From positions 1,798,001-1,862,000 of the forward strand of contig CAWCLV010000001.1 in the NCBI GenBank assembly GCA_963796485.1: a stretch of 64,000 nt of DNA, in the 5' to 3' direction. The notes under the pieces are model-generated. The model was not told the origin of the DNA, did no database searches, and saw nothing but the letters and a program-made list of their open reading frames with translations. Position numbers and translations under genes: made by a program. Positions 30,426 through 39,488 of the stretch are shown piece after piece (position 1 is the first letter of the stretch; each line of letters starts with the position of its first letter). This DNA is from CAWCDJ01 sp963796485 (GTDB lineage Bacteria > Acidobacteriota > Terriglobia > Bryobacterales > Bryobacteraceae).

Positions 30426-31634
30426 CTAGAGCACCGGCGAAACGCGGCCGCCCGCTTCCAGCGGCACGTCCGAGGGAAGCGCGACCAGCTCGCCTTCGGT
30501 CAGCCCGCCGGCGATCTGTACCAGCGACACGCTGGAGATTCCGGTTTGGACCGTGCGGCGCTCCACCGTGTCGCCATTCACGGTAAAGACGTAGTCGCCG
30601 CCGGAATCGTGGCGCAACGCTTCGCGCGGGATCACCACGGCGTTCTGCGCCACGGAGGTGCGGATCTCGGCATCGACGTTGGTGCCGGGGATGAGATCGC
30701 CGCCCGGGTTTTCGATGGTGCAGAGGACCTCGCCCACCTGCCGGCTGCCGAGCGCTTGAATCGAACCAGGCTTGCGTTCTACCTGGCCCTGCCATTTCCT
30801 GCCCGGAAGAGCCTGCCAGGTAATCGTGACCGGCTCACCGATGGCCACGCGGCCGAGCTCCGGCTCGTCCACATAGACGCGCACGTGTAGACGGTCGAGC
30901 AGGCCTACGTTGGCGATCAGGTCGCCGGCATCGACATAGCTTCCGGGTCGGACGGCGATCCCATAAACCACGCCGGCAAGGGGCGCGCGCAGAACATTGC
31001 GGGTTCCGCGTTCGCGAGCGAGTTTCAATGCCACCTCGGCGTCCTGCAACCGCGCCTGTGCGGCCGTGAGATCGGGTTTGGCGACCAGCGAGACGCGCCG
31101 CTTCTCCAGACCTTGGATTTCGAGATCGAGCTGGTGGACCCGGTCGGCCGCCGATTGTACGTCCACCCGGGTGGCCGCCTGTTTTTCCGCAAGGCGCTGC
31201 AGGGAGCGGTAATCCGCGGTGGCGTGCTGGAGGTCGTAGCGGTCGCGTTCGATCCGGTTATCGAGATCCGCCAGTTCGGCGGGACGGCCCCCGGCCTCGA
31301 GTCCGGTGAGGCCCGCGCGGGCTTCGGACAGCTTCGCTTCGGCCGCGCCGATATCCGCCTGGAGCGCGGGGTCGCTGAGGGTCGCGATGACGGCGCCCTT
31401 GGCCACGTGCCGGCCCTCGGTGACTTCGACCTTCGAGATCAACCCGGCCGACTCGGCACGGACCGCCTCCCACTGGAACGGCTCGACCTTCCCGTTGGTC
31501 GGGAGCGTGCTAACCAGCACCTGGCGGTGGGCGCGCGTGAACTTGACGCTGGGAGGAGCGTTCTTCCGCAAGACGCCCCACCCGATGACCGCTGCCACCA
31601 GGACGACGGGCAGCAGCCACAGCAGTCGCTTCAA
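30426..31634 (-). CDS. HlyD/RND-type efflux periplasmic adaptor
   Basis: 402 residues from a TTG at 31634 with GGAG upstream; the open frame extends 81 bp further without a good site. The N-terminal anchor is LLWLLPVVLVAAVIGWGVL. The biotinyl-lipoyl half motif (VRAESAGLISKVEV ... VAKGAVIATLSD) precedes a coiled-coil hairpin (about residues 100-200), closed by the second lipoyl half (LRAPLAGVVYGIAV) and the beta-barrel. Such adaptors bridge an inner-membrane pump to an outer-membrane channel. No pump gene lies beside it. 35 bp downstream of deoC. Confidence 0.9.
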   Translation of the reverse strand: MKRLLWLLPVVLVAAVIGWGVLRKNAPPSVKFTRAHRQVLVSTLPTNGKVEPFQWEAVRAESAGLISKVEVTEGRHVAKGAVIATLSDPALQADIGAAEAKLSEARAGLTGLEAGGRPAELADLDNRIERDRYDLQHATADYRSLQRLAEKQAATRVDVQSAADRVHQLDLEIQGLEKRRVSLVAKPDLTAAQARLQDAEVALKLARERGTRNVLRAPLAGVVYGIAVRPGSYVDAGDLIANVGLLDRLHVRVYVDEPELGRVAIGEPVTITWQALPGRKWQGQVERKPGSIQALGSRQVGEVLCTIENPGGDLIPGTNVDAEIRTSVAQNAVVIPREALRHDSGGDYVFTVNGDTVERRTVQTGISSVSLVQIAGGLTEGELVALPSDVPLEAGGRVSPVL

Positions 31635-31669
31635 AATCGATTCTCCAACTTCTATTCTAGCGGCCTGCT

Positions 31670-32374
31670 TCAGGCAGGGCGGCAGCGGGGCGGGAGGTTG
31701 AGACGGCGGCAGCACTCTTCGAGCATCTCCGCCGTGCGGGTGGCGCCGGAGCGGGTGACGCCGATTTCGCGCACCCGGAGGAGCGCGTCCAGGTCGCGGA
31801 TGCCGCCCGCCGCCTTCACCTGGACGTGCGGCGGGCTGTATTGCCGCATCAGGCGCAGGTCTTCCAGGGTGGCGCCGCCGGTGCCGTAGCCGGTGGACGT
31901 TTTGACCCAGTCGGTCCCGAGATCGCCGCAGATGCGGCAGAGCCGGATCTTCTGCTCGTCGTTGAGGTAGCAGTTTTCAAAAATGACTTTGACCTTCTGC
32001 CCGGCGGCATGGGTCAGTTCGGTGACGGCGCGGATATCGGCGCACACATATTCCCAGTCGCCGCTCAAAACCGCGCTGATGTTGACCACCATGTCGAGTT
32101 CCTGGCCGCCATCGGCAAGGGCGCGTTCCGCCTCGGCCACCTTGACGGCGGTGGCGTGGCCGCCGTGAGGGAATCCGATGGTGGTGCTCGCCTTGACGTC
32201 CGTTCCGCGCAGGATTTCCGAGCAGCGGGGGAGCGAATAGGGCAGAATGCAGACACTCGCCACATCGTAGGCGACCGCGAGGTGGCAGCCGGCCTCGAGA
32301 TGCTCCGACGTGAGCGTCGGGTTGAGCAGCGAGTGATCGATCATTTTCGCAATGTCGGAGTAAGTGTAGGTCAT
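31670..32374 (-). CDS. deoC: Deoxyribose-phosphate aldolase
   Basis: 234 residues. It cleaves 2-deoxyribose-5-phosphate to glyceraldehyde-3-phosphate and acetaldehyde in nucleoside salvage. IDHSLLNPTLT at the N-terminus, ELDMVVNISAVLSGDW mid-protein, the Schiff-base lysine in DWVKTSTGYGTGGAT and the second lysine in VQVKAAGGIRDL are all in place. TIM barrel, full length. Probably co-transcribed with the efflux adaptor. Confidence 0.95.
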   Translation of the reverse strand: MTYTYSDIAKMIDHSLLNPTLTSEHLEAGCHLAVAYDVASVCILPYSLPRCSEILRGTDVKASTTIGFPHGGHATAVKVAEAERALADGGQELDMVVNISAVLSGDWEYVCADIRAVTELTHAAGQKVKVIFENCYLNDEQKIRLCRICGDLGTDWVKTSTGYGTGGATLEDLRLMRQYSPPHVQVKAAGGIRDLDALLRVREIGVTRSGATRTAEMLEECCRRLNLPPRCRPA

Positions 32375-32411
32375 ATTCGGCGGCGTGCGCAGTATAGCAT
32401 CACGACGCTGG

Positions 32412-33779
32412 TTAAAAGGTGTTGCGGCGCCCCTTCAGCCAGGAAGCGGCGCGGGCGACCACCCGGTCACGCTCGGCCACGGACAGGCTCCGCGTATCCC
32501 CCGTCCTCGTCCCGGCGAACGAAGCGACCACGGCGGCGGCGGCATCGCAGTAGCGGACTCCGGTGAAGAGCTGACGGCGGTCGTCGATCAGGACCTCCAC
32601 CAGGCGCAGTTCACGGCGATTGGCGGTGTAGGATGCAGCCCAGAGGTCGCGATATGCCGTTTCGTTCTCGCGGCGGAAGCGCGCGAGGGTCGCCACAAGG
32701 CTCCCGAGCCGCTGATTGTCGCCGAACTCGATGATCAACCGGGAGGCGAAGGGGAGTTCGCTGCCCGCGGCCGCGCGATCGATTTTCCGCTGCGCCAGAT
32801 CCAGCCCTTCGGGCAACACGGCATGCTGACCCGCTTCGACCAGTTTGTAGGCAATCGTGATGGTTCCCGGGGCGTCCCGGCGCATGGCGCGGTTCAGTTC
32901 GTCGATCAGCACAGTGGAGTCTTTGTATTGTATGAGCGCGTTCGCGATGGGCCACGGAGAGGTGTACGCGTTGCGGACCAGGCGGCGGATCAGGCGGTTG
33001 GGATAATCGCGGCGGTCGCCTTTCCAGAGAATCCAGGTGATCATGTCGCGGACGCGGTGGAAGGGCGGCGAGGCTTCGCCGTAGGTCAGCGCGGCGCGAT
33101 CTTCGGGCGGGGGAAGGAAGACGCCGAGAAAGGCGCAGCCGGTGGCGAGCCACGCGTTATCGTCGCGGCCGAGGGCGGCGCGGAAGTAGCGCGGCAGTTC
33201 GGGAGGCACGTCGCCCGCAAACCGGGAAAGCCACTCGGCCGCTCGAACCCGCTGCGGCGGCGCGGCATGCGCGAGCGTGTTGACCAACTCGCGGAAGACG
33301 AACTCCCGGGCGGTACGCGGCGGCGCACCGAAGCCGGGTTCCGCGGCGATTGCGGGGACGGCCGTGCGCCAGTTGTCGTACGCCTGGAGATCCCAAAACG
33401 GAGGATTACGCTCCAGCGGAAATAAGGCGGTGTCACCCTTTGCGAATTTCACAAGAACCGGAGGAAGCATACTGCCGCCCCCGCCGCCAACGAGCGGTTC
33501 TTCCGCGCTGATATAGCGGATGCGGACGCGATCGCCGGGTTCGAAGAAGCGCCGGGAAGATTGGAAAAAGACGCGCAATACCAGCGCCTTCGCTTCGAAG
33601 TACCGCTCCTGCCCGGCAGAGCGCCTGAGGGACTGCGGCACGGCACCCAGCCTGACCACCTGTTCCACCGTGCACACGGCCTGGACCGGCGCGCTGCCGG
33701 CGCGATCGAAGCCGGGATACGAACCGGGGCCGGCCCAGAGCATGGGCGCGATTGCGACAATTGCCCCGAAGACCTTCAC
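32412..33779 (-). CDS. Secreted hypothetical protein, possibly HEAT-like
   Basis: 455 residues from a GTG at 33779 (VKVFGAIVAIAPMLWAGPG gives a signal peptide). Upstream codons in the same frame translate repeat DNA and should not be included. The N-terminal third looks beta-rich (VCTVEQVVRLG, RIRYISAEEPLVGG). The rest is helical with Arg/Leu repeats (LIRRLVRNAYTSPWPIANAL) reminiscent of HEAT-type solenoids. No catalytic motif recognised. It follows the UDP-sugar dehydrogenase across 193 bp of repeat-rich DNA. Confidence 0.65.
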   Translation of the reverse strand: MKVFGAIVAIAPMLWAGPGSYPGFDRAGSAPVQAVCTVEQVVRLGAVPQSLRRSAGQERYFEAKALVLRVFFQSSRRFFEPGDRVRIRYISAEEPLVGGGGGSMLPPVLVKFAKGDTALFPLERNPPFWDLQAYDNWRTAVPAIAAEPGFGAPPRTAREFVFRELVNTLAHAAPPQRVRAAEWLSRFAGDVPPELPRYFRAALGRDDNAWLATGCAFLGVFLPPPEDRAALTYGEASPPFHRVRDMITWILWKGDRRDYPNRLIRRLVRNAYTSPWPIANALIQYKDSTVLIDELNRAMRRDAPGTITIAYKLVEAGQHAVLPEGLDLAQRKIDRAAAGSELPFASRLIIEFGDNQRLGSLVATLARFRRENETAYRDLWAASYTANRRELRLVEVLIDDRRQLFTGVRYCDAAAAVVASFAGTRTGDTRSLSVAERDRVVARAASWLKGRRNTF

Positions 33780-33836
33780 ATAAGAAGCATACTGCCGCCC
33801 CGCTGCCAGCGCGCGTTTCTTCCGTGCAGCCGGGCG

Positions 33837-33965
33837 GCTCCCTGTTGGTCGCGGCTCTGTGAGCAGCCATCGCAGGCACCCCGCGCGATCGAAGCCGGCG
33901 GCCCGCTCTGTGAGCTGCGGGGTGGCAGCCATCGCACAGAGCCGCGACCGTCAGGGAGCGGCCCG
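33837..33965. repeat. Inverted pair of the GAGCCGCGACC-TCAGGGAGCGG element
   Basis: GGCTCCCTGTTGGTCGCGGC at 33837-33856 is the near-complement of GCCGCGACCGTCAGGGAGCGG at 33939-33959, facing each other across about 80 bp. Inside and around are repeats of GCGCGATCGAAGCCGG (33702, 33884) and CATCGCA. The same arm occurs in front of mutS at 4148-4168. It occupies most of the 33780-33972 gap and contains no gene. Confidence 0.7.
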
Positions 33966-33972
33966 CTTCGAC

Positions 33973-35301
33973 CTAAAGCCGCACGATCTTGGGCGAACGG
34001 ATGTTCTTCAGTGCGTTGCGCGTATCGACAATCAGCGAGGCGCGGTCCACCAGGCCGCGGTAATCGAAACCCGAATGGTCAGTCACGATCACTACGCAAT
34101 CGGCTTCGGCCGCGGCGGCCTCGGGTTTTGCGTGGAGGTCGAGGCTGTCCAACCGAAGGACCGGCACGTGCGGGTCGCTGTAGGAAACCACCGCGCCGCG
34201 CTTCTGGAGCAGCAGCATGATATCGATCGCCGGAGACTCGCGCATGTCGTCGATATCGCGCTTGTAGGCCACGCCCATGACGTGGACCTTCGAGCCCTTG
34301 ACCGGCTTCGAAGCATCGTTGAGGGCGTTCTGAATCTTGTCCAGGACGAAGTGCGGCATCTGGCCGTTGATGTAGCCGGCGAGTTCGATGAAGCGCGCCT
34401 CGATGCCCGCCTGCTTGGTCTTCCAGGAGAGGTAGAACGGGTCGATCGGGATGCAGTGCCCGCCGAGGCCCGGCCCGGGGTAGAACGGCATGAAGCCGAA
34501 AGGCTTGGTGGCGGCGGCATCGATGACCTCCCAAACGTTGATGCCGATGCGGTCGCACATGAGCGCGATCTCGTTCACCAGCCCGATATTGATCATCCGG
34601 AAGGTGTTTTCCAGCAGCTTCACCATCTCGGCGACCTGCGTGGAGCTGACCGGCACTACGTGCTGGAGGGCCTGGGAATAGAACAGGGCGCCCATTTCGG
34701 TGCAGGCGGCCGTCACCCCGCCGACGACCTTGGGGATGTTCGCGGTCTGAAACTTCGGGTTGCCGGGGTCCACACGCTCCGGCGAGAAGCACAGGAAGAA
34801 GTCCTTTCCCACTTCCAGGCCGGATTTCGTGAGCATCGGCAGCACGACTTCATCGGTGGTGCCGGGATAGGTGGTGGATTCCAGGATCACCAGGGTTCCG
34901 GGGTGGAAAGACTTCTCGATCTCCTGACAGGCGTTCACGATATAGCTCATGTCGGGATCTTTGGTCTTGCGAAGGGGCGTGGGCACGCAGATGTTGATGG
35001 TGTCCAACTCCAGCACCGCCGAAAAATCGGAGGTCGCCTGCAAATTGCCCGATTCCACGAGCGGGCCGAGCACGGAATTCGGAATATCCCCGATATACGA
35101 GTCGCGTGCATTGACGCGCCTGGCTTTCTCCGTACTCACGTCGATCCCGGTAACCTTGAACCCGGCCTTGGCAAACTCCACGGCCAGGGGGAGACCGACA
35201 TATCCGAGTCCCACGATCCCGACGCGAGCCGTGCGCGCGCGGATCTTTTCTTCCAGAACTTTCGCTGTGGCTTGGATCGCAACTTGCTGTGGTTCGCTCA
35301 T
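33973..35301 (-). CDS. UDP-sugar 6-dehydrogenase (WbpA/TviB-type)
   Basis: 442 residues. It oxidises a UDP-hexose, likely UDP-GlcNAc, to the uronic acid for surface polysaccharide. The NAD site is VGIVGLGYVGLPLAVEFA, the catalytic cysteine lies in GPGLGGHCIPIDPFYL, and VMGVAYKRDIDDMRESPA is the C-terminal UDP-binding block. All three domains are complete. It is 15 bp downstream of dapF, and is the nearest precursor enzyme to the polysaccharide operon at 51-64 kb. Confidence 0.93.
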   Translation of the reverse strand: MSEPQQVAIQATAKVLEEKIRARTARVGIVGLGYVGLPLAVEFAKAGFKVTGIDVSTEKARRVNARDSYIGDIPNSVLGPLVESGNLQATSDFSAVLELDTINICVPTPLRKTKDPDMSYIVNACQEIEKSFHPGTLVILESTTYPGTTDEVVLPMLTKSGLEVGKDFFLCFSPERVDPGNPKFQTANIPKVVGGVTAACTEMGALFYSQALQHVVPVSSTQVAEMVKLLENTFRMINIGLVNEIALMCDRIGINVWEVIDAAATKPFGFMPFYPGPGLGGHCIPIDPFYLSWKTKQAGIEARFIELAGYINGQMPHFVLDKIQNALNDASKPVKGSKVHVMGVAYKRDIDDMRESPAIDIMLLLQKRGAVVSYSDPHVPVLRLDSLDLHAKPEAAAAEADCVVIVTDHSGFDYRGLVDRASLIVDTRNALKNIRSPKIVRL

Positions 35302-35316
35302 GAAGTCCTCATTCTC

Positions 35317-36111
35317 TCATAACAAAAACACGCCTTCGGCGACTATCCGGGCAGGTCCGGTAAGATACATGTCTCCTTCCAGACGGATGTCCAGGGGGCC
35401 GGCGGGAGTAACCACACGGACCGGGGCGGAAACCATTCCCCTGGCCAGTGCGGCGGCCGCCGCGCCCGTGGAACCGGTGCCCGAACTCATCGTCTCGCCC
35501 GCGCCGCGTTCGTAGAACCGGACATCGATGGTGTGCTGGTCCACCGGCATCACGAACGAGACGTTGGTGCGGTTGGGGAAGTGCGGATGCGACTCGATTT
35601 CCGCGCCCATGGAGCGCCAGTCGAAATCGAAGCCGGTCACCGGCACGGCGCACTGGGGATTGCCGACGTCCAGCAACACTACGTCCCGTGGACCGCCGGA
35701 GAGCGGCAGTTGGAACTGTTCCGCGACGATCCGGGGGCGTCCCATGTTCATCTCGAACTCGAAGGCGAGGCTCTCTCGCTTCAACAGGCGCAGGGTTTTC
35801 AGGCCGGCGCCGGTTCGGATCCGCACTACGCCGGCAGCGTGGCCGTGGCGCACCAGGAAGCCCGCGGCGCAGCGGGTGCCGTTCCCGGAAATCTCCGCGA
35901 TGCTGCCATCGGAGTTGTAGAGTTGGATGGCGCCGTCGGCTTCCGCGTCCGAGGGCGGCGTGATGAGCATCCAGCCATCGGCGCCCACCCCGGTATGGCG
36001 CTCGCAGATGTCGCGGGCCATGGCGGCGCGGTCGCCTTCCGGGACGTCGGCGGTCCAGGTGAGAAGAAAATCGTTCTTGGCCCCGTGGGCCTTGGTGTAC
36101 GGGATCTTCAT
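35317..36111 (-). CDS. dapF: Diaminopimelate epimerase-like protein, second Cys replaced
   Basis: 264 residues with the DapF double fold: KAHGAKNDFLLTW, SGNGTRCAAGFL with the first catalytic cysteine, VGNPQCAVPV and VRFYERGAGETM. The second catalytic block, normally ACGTGAC, reads SSGTGST, so the partner cysteine is a serine. Canonical LL/meso-DAP epimerase needs both, so either this lineage uses a variant mechanism or the protein has another substrate. ATG overlaps the ybjQ-like stop. Confidence 0.85.
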   Translation of the reverse strand: MKIPYTKAHGAKNDFLLTWTADVPEGDRAAMARDICERHTGVGADGWMLITPPSDAEADGAIQLYNSDGSIAEISGNGTRCAAGFLVRHGHAAGVVRIRTGAGLKTLRLLKRESLAFEFEMNMGRPRIVAEQFQLPLSGGPRDVVLLDVGNPQCAVPVTGFDFDWRSMGAEIESHPHFPNRTNVSFVMPVDQHTIDVRFYERGAGETMSSGTGSTGAAAAALARGMVSAPVRVVTPAGPLDIRLEGDMYLTGPARIVAEGVFLL

Positions 36112-36446
36112 TGCTGAAGCGGTTCGACCACCACGGCGGTGCCGTATGCCAGGACTTCGGTGACGCCCTGCATGACGTCGTTCGCGTCGTAGCGGGCGCC
36201 GATGACGGCGTTCGCACCAAGCTGGGAAGCATGGTCGACCATGATGTCGAAAGCGTCCGCCCGGGTCCGCTCGCAGAGATTGGTGAAGAGCGAAATATTG
36301 CCGCCTACGAGGGTCTGGAGGCTGCCGCCTATGGTTCCAATGAGCGAGCGCGAGCGGACGACGACTCCACGGACGACGCCGAGGTTCCTCGTGATGCGAT
36401 ACCCGGGAAGTTCGAATGCGGTGGTGACGTTTTCATGCGGGACCAT
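36108..36446 (-). CDS. YbjQ/UPF0145 family protein
   Basis: 112 residues: TAFELPGYRITRNLGVVRGVVVRS, then GGNISLFTNLCERTR and LGANAVIGARYDAN, the conserved blocks of the YbjQ (heavy-metal-binding-like) pentamer-forming family. Biochemical role is not established. It overlaps both neighbours (14 bp with the GT39-like gene, 4 bp with dapF), so it sits within one transcript. Confidence 0.88.
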   Translation of the reverse strand: MVPHENVTTAFELPGYRITRNLGVVRGVVVRSRSLIGTIGGSLQTLVGGNISLFTNLCERTRADAFDIMVDHASQLGANAVIGARYDANDVMQGVTEVLAYGTAVVVEPLQQ

Positions 36447-37992
36447 GACTTCCTCCTATTCGCCGGTAAATTTCGATCACCGGCTCATCCTTTTTGACGA
36501 TCACTTTTTCGAGCTGGTAGCGAATGCCGAAGCGGGCCGCGCGGGCGATGGCCCGGTCCACCGGGTCGTCGCGCTTGACGACCGCCCATTCCTGCGAGAG
36601 CCACAGTTCGGGGCGGCGGACGGTAGCCTCCCACACGAGACCGTTCGAGATGCTGAACGTCTCGCGGAGCGGGATGTGCATGTAGCGGTAGATACCGGCG
36701 AAGTCGTCGCCACTCGATGAAATGATACCCGAACCGGGGCGGAAACGGGGCTTCAGGTATTCCGCCGCTTCAGTGGTCCAGCCGCGGCGGCCGATGGAAT
36801 TGGCGCGGGATTCCTCCCAGGTGATGGCCTGGGGGTGGAACGGCCAGTAGACGGCGACGGCGAGGACGAGGGTCGCGGCCGATAGAGAACCGGGCAGGCC
36901 GGGAGTCCTGCCCCACACCGCTACCAAAGCGCTGGCCGCGAACGCTAATAGCGGGAGGGCGGCGAGGCCGTAGCGGGTGTTGTAGTAGGAATGCGGCCAG
37001 AGGGTGGGGACAAAGATCGGGGTCCCGGAGGAGTGGAGGCTCCAGATATAGAAGATGGGGGGCAGCGCCAGGAGCAGAAGCGGCCAGAAGGCGCGGCGCA
37101 CGAGGGCGGCAACGGCTCCGGCCAGGGCGAGCAAGGCTAGCACGGGGCCGGCACAAAGTTCGGCGGCGGTACAGAAATAGAGGATCGCGAGACGCCAGTT
37201 TTGCTTCCCGGGATAATACGCATTGCCCTGTATGGCGGCGGCGGAACCGGGGCCGCGGAAAAAGTAGAGGGCGTCGCCGGTGAGCCACCAGTTGTGAGCC
37301 AGCCAGTAGACGGGGCCGGAGCCGGCGATCAGGCAAAACACCACCGCATCGCGCCGGCTCTTCGTAAGGAAATAGGCGGCGACGAAGGGGATGAGGAACC
37401 ACCCGTCGTAGCGGGTAAGGGCGCCCGCGCAGGCCGCAATGCCAGCCGCGGCCGGCCATTCCCGCACCGAGAAGTAGAGCAGCGCGGCGATCGCGGCGAG
37501 AAACACCGGCTCGCTCATCGGAGTGGACTGGAGATAGAGCAGGTTGGGGTTGAGGGCGAGCAGCGCGGCGCCGGCGACGGCCGCGGCCGTGGAGTCGAAG
37601 ATGCGGCGTATGGCGGCGAAGAAAAACGTCCCGCCAATCACGAAACAGGCGGCCGAGGGGAAGGCGGCGGCCAGGCCGCTGTACCAGAGCCCATCCACGC
37701 GCACGAAAGGCACAAGGATCAGGTGAGGCAGCGGCAGCCACGGGGTGCCGATCTGGTCGTAGCCGGGGGTCTGCGAATCGAAGAGGCGCCGCGCGATGTT
37801 CAGGTGCGCTTCGGCATCGCCGTACCACTCCAGCCAGCCGTGAGCGAAGCAGAACCAGGCCGCGCACGCACTGACCACGGCCAGGGCGGCGGCGACCAGC
37901 AGGAGGACGCCCGCCTCAGAACGTGGTGCAGGTTTGGAATTCCTGATAGCGGGCCTCGATTTCCTGGCGGGTGAGCGTGCGGAAGCGGTCAA
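36433..37992 (-). CDS. GT39/ArnT-like membrane glycosyltransferase
   Basis: 519 residues from an ATG at 37992 that overlaps the pfkB end by 77 bp; a later start is possible but none has a clear ribosome site. First TM helix VLLLVAAALAVVSACAAWF, then the acidic loop WYGDAEAHLNIARRLFDS typical of the GT-C superfamily, about ten further TM helices, and a soluble C-terminal domain. It would transfer a sugar from a polyprenyl carrier. A dispersed palindrome (36890-36916) is carried in frame as RTPGLPG in the region between TM helices. Confidence 0.8.
   Translation of the reverse strand: MTASARSPARKSRPAIRNSKPAPRSEAGVLLLVAAALAVVSACAAWFCFAHGWLEWYGDAEAHLNIARRLFDSQTPGYDQIGTPWLPLPHLILVPFVRVDGLWYSGLAAAFPSAACFVIGGTFFFAAIRRIFDSTAAAVAGAALLALNPNLLYLQSTPMSEPVFLAAIAALLYFSVREWPAAAGIAACAGALTRYDGWFLIPFVAAYFLTKSRRDAVVFCLIAGSGPVYWLAHNWWLTGDALYFFRGPGSAAAIQGNAYYPGKQNWRLAILYFCTAAELCAGPVLALLALAGAVAALVRRAFWPLLLLALPPIFYIWSLHSSGTPIFVPTLWPHSYYNTRYGLAALPLLAFAASALVAVWGRTPGLPGSLSAATLVLAVAVYWPFHPQAITWEESRANSIGRRGWTTEAAEYLKPRFRPGSGIISSSGDDFAGIYRYMHIPLRETFSISNGLVWEATVRRPELWLSQEWAVVKRDDPVDRAIARAARFGIRYQLEKVIVKKDEPVIEIYRRIGGSHGPA
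36890..36916. repeat. Dispersed palindrome inside the GT39-like coding sequence
   Basis: CCGGGCAGGCCGGGAGTCC then TGCCCCAC, matching the intergenic elements at 2747 and 9334. Its length does not break the reading frame. Confidence 0.65.
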
Positions 37993-38821
37993 CGCCGAAC
38001 TCCTCGCAGCAGAAGCTGCCCATCACGGACCCGTAGATCACAGCCCGGCGCAGTTCCGCGAAGTCGATCTTCCCGCCACGCCCGGCGAGGTAGCCGATGA
38101 ATCCGCCGGCAAAGCAATCTCCGGCGCCGGTGGGGTCGAAAACCGATTCCAGCAGGTACCCGGGGGCGAAGAAGTGGCAGCCGTCGCGGAACAGGACCGC
38201 GCCGTATTCGCCGCGCTTGATCACCAGGGAGGAGGGCCCCATTCCGATGATTTTGGCCGCGGCACGGCCGAGGTTCGACTCCCCGGAGAGGAGGCGCGCT
38301 TCGCTGTCGTTGATCAGCAGGAAGTCCCACTCGCGAATGGTCTCGAGCAGATCCTCGCGGTAATCGTTGATCCAGTAGTTCATGGTGTCGCCGCCCGCGA
38401 ACCTGACGGCGTTCATCTGGGCGCGCACGCTCTTCTGGAGCGCCGGCTGAATGTTGCCGAGCAGGAGATAGGGACAGGAGCGGTACGACTCCGGCAGCTT
38501 CGGGTTGAACTCGGCGAAGACGTTCAGGTCCGTGCGGAGGGTGGTCCGGTCGTTCATGTCGGCAGAGTAGACGCCCTGCCAGAAGAAGGTCTTGCCGCCC
38601 GGGACACGCTCGAGCCCCTCCAGGTCGATCTGGCGGGAGGCCAGAAGCTCGTGGTCTTCGGACGCAAAATCGTCCCCCACCACGCCCACCAGCTTCACCG
38701 GCGTGAAGTAGCTGGCGGCTAAAGAGATGTAGGTGGCGGCGCCGCCCAGCATTCGATCCACTTTGCCGTGGGGGGTCTCGACACCATCGTAAGCAACGGA
38801 ACCAACAACGATCAGCGACAT
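37916..38821 (-). CDS. PfkB-family sugar kinase
   Basis: 301 residues, ribokinase fold. N-terminal VVGSVAYDGVETPHG and GGAATYISLAASYF, and the C-terminal signature FDPTGAGDCFAGGFIGYLAG with the catalytic Asp and anion hole. INDSEARLLSGE is the mid-protein family motif. Substrate (ribose, adenosine, fructose or other) cannot be assigned. First gene of the minus-strand run through to 32412. Confidence 0.9.
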   Translation of the reverse strand: MSLIVVGSVAYDGVETPHGKVDRMLGGAATYISLAASYFTPVKLVGVVGDDFASEDHELLASRQIDLEGLERVPGGKTFFWQGVYSADMNDRTTLRTDLNVFAEFNPKLPESYRSCPYLLLGNIQPALQKSVRAQMNAVRFAGGDTMNYWINDYREDLLETIREWDFLLINDSEARLLSGESNLGRAAAKIIGMGPSSLVIKRGEYGAVLFRDGCHFFAPGYLLESVFDPTGAGDCFAGGFIGYLAGRGGKIDFAELRRAVIYGSVMGSFCCEEFGVDRFRTLTRQEIEARYQEFQTCTTF

Positions 38822-38941
38822 GTAAACCTCGATTGTAGCAACGGGCAGGTGGGAAGCGGGGTTAGGCGCAGAGTGAGGGACTTCACGCAGTGGGCGGTAG
38901 CCTCACTGTTGTTGATTTCGACAATTCACGAGGATTGTTGG

Positions 38942-38971
38942 ATTTTCGAGCATCAGGCCGTTTGGTATTAA
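38942..38971 (+). promoter_or_regulatory. Candidate promoter for the cytochrome/NrfD operon
   Basis: An AT-rich island in a GC-rich gap: TATTAA at 38966-38971, weak TTTTCG at 38942-38947. The gap (38822-39016) is divergent between pfkB and the cytochrome gene and holds nothing else visible. Confidence 0.35.
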
Positions 38972-39016
38972 TATTGCACAGGATCCCTCGAATTCACATC
39001 GGACGAGGGGGTTTTC

Positions 39017-39475
39017 TTGCGCAACGCCATACGCGACTCGGCACACCTGATCCGGCCCGCCCTGGTTCTCCTGGCCGGCCTCGGACTCTTTCTGGTGGTC
39101 CGTGGCGCCATCATTCCAAAGGATTTCGGAAAATACGGGCACTACCGGCCCGGAGCTCTGGCGATGATCCGGGAGCGGCCCATCTCCTACGCCGGGCACG
39201 ATACCTGCGCCATGTGCCACGAGGATGAGGCCAAAACCAAAGCTGAGGGAAAACACGCACATGTGGCGTGCGAGGCGTGTCATGGCCCCCTGGCGCAGCA
39301 TGCGAGCGACCCGGGGTCGGTCATTCCCAAACTCCCCGAGGTGGCGACCCTCTGCCGCAGGTGCCATGAAAAAGACGCGGCGAAACCAAAGAACTTCCCA
39401 CAGGTGGTGACCGCCGAGCACTCGGGCGGGATGTCCTGCAAGGACTGCCACAAGCCGCACAGTCCGCAACTCTGA
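39017..39475 (+). CDS. Membrane-anchored tetraheme cytochrome c
   Basis: 152 residues from a TTG at 39017 behind GAGGGGG. One N-terminal helix (ALVLLAGLGLFLVVRGA) is an uncleaved anchor or signal. Four CxxCH haem sites: CAMCH, CEACH, CRRCH, CKDCH. Periplasmic electron carrier, likely the partner of the ferredoxin and NrfD subunits that follow 13 and 12 bp apart. Confidence 0.9.
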   Translation: MRNAIRDSAHLIRPALVLLAGLGLFLVVRGAIIPKDFGKYGHYRPGALAMIRERPISYAGHDTCAMCHEDEAKTKAEGKHAHVACEACHGPLAQHASDPGSVIPKLPEVATLCRRCHEKDAAKPKNFPQVVTAEHSGGMSCKDCHKPHSPQL

Positions 39476-39488
39476 GGAGAACACGATC

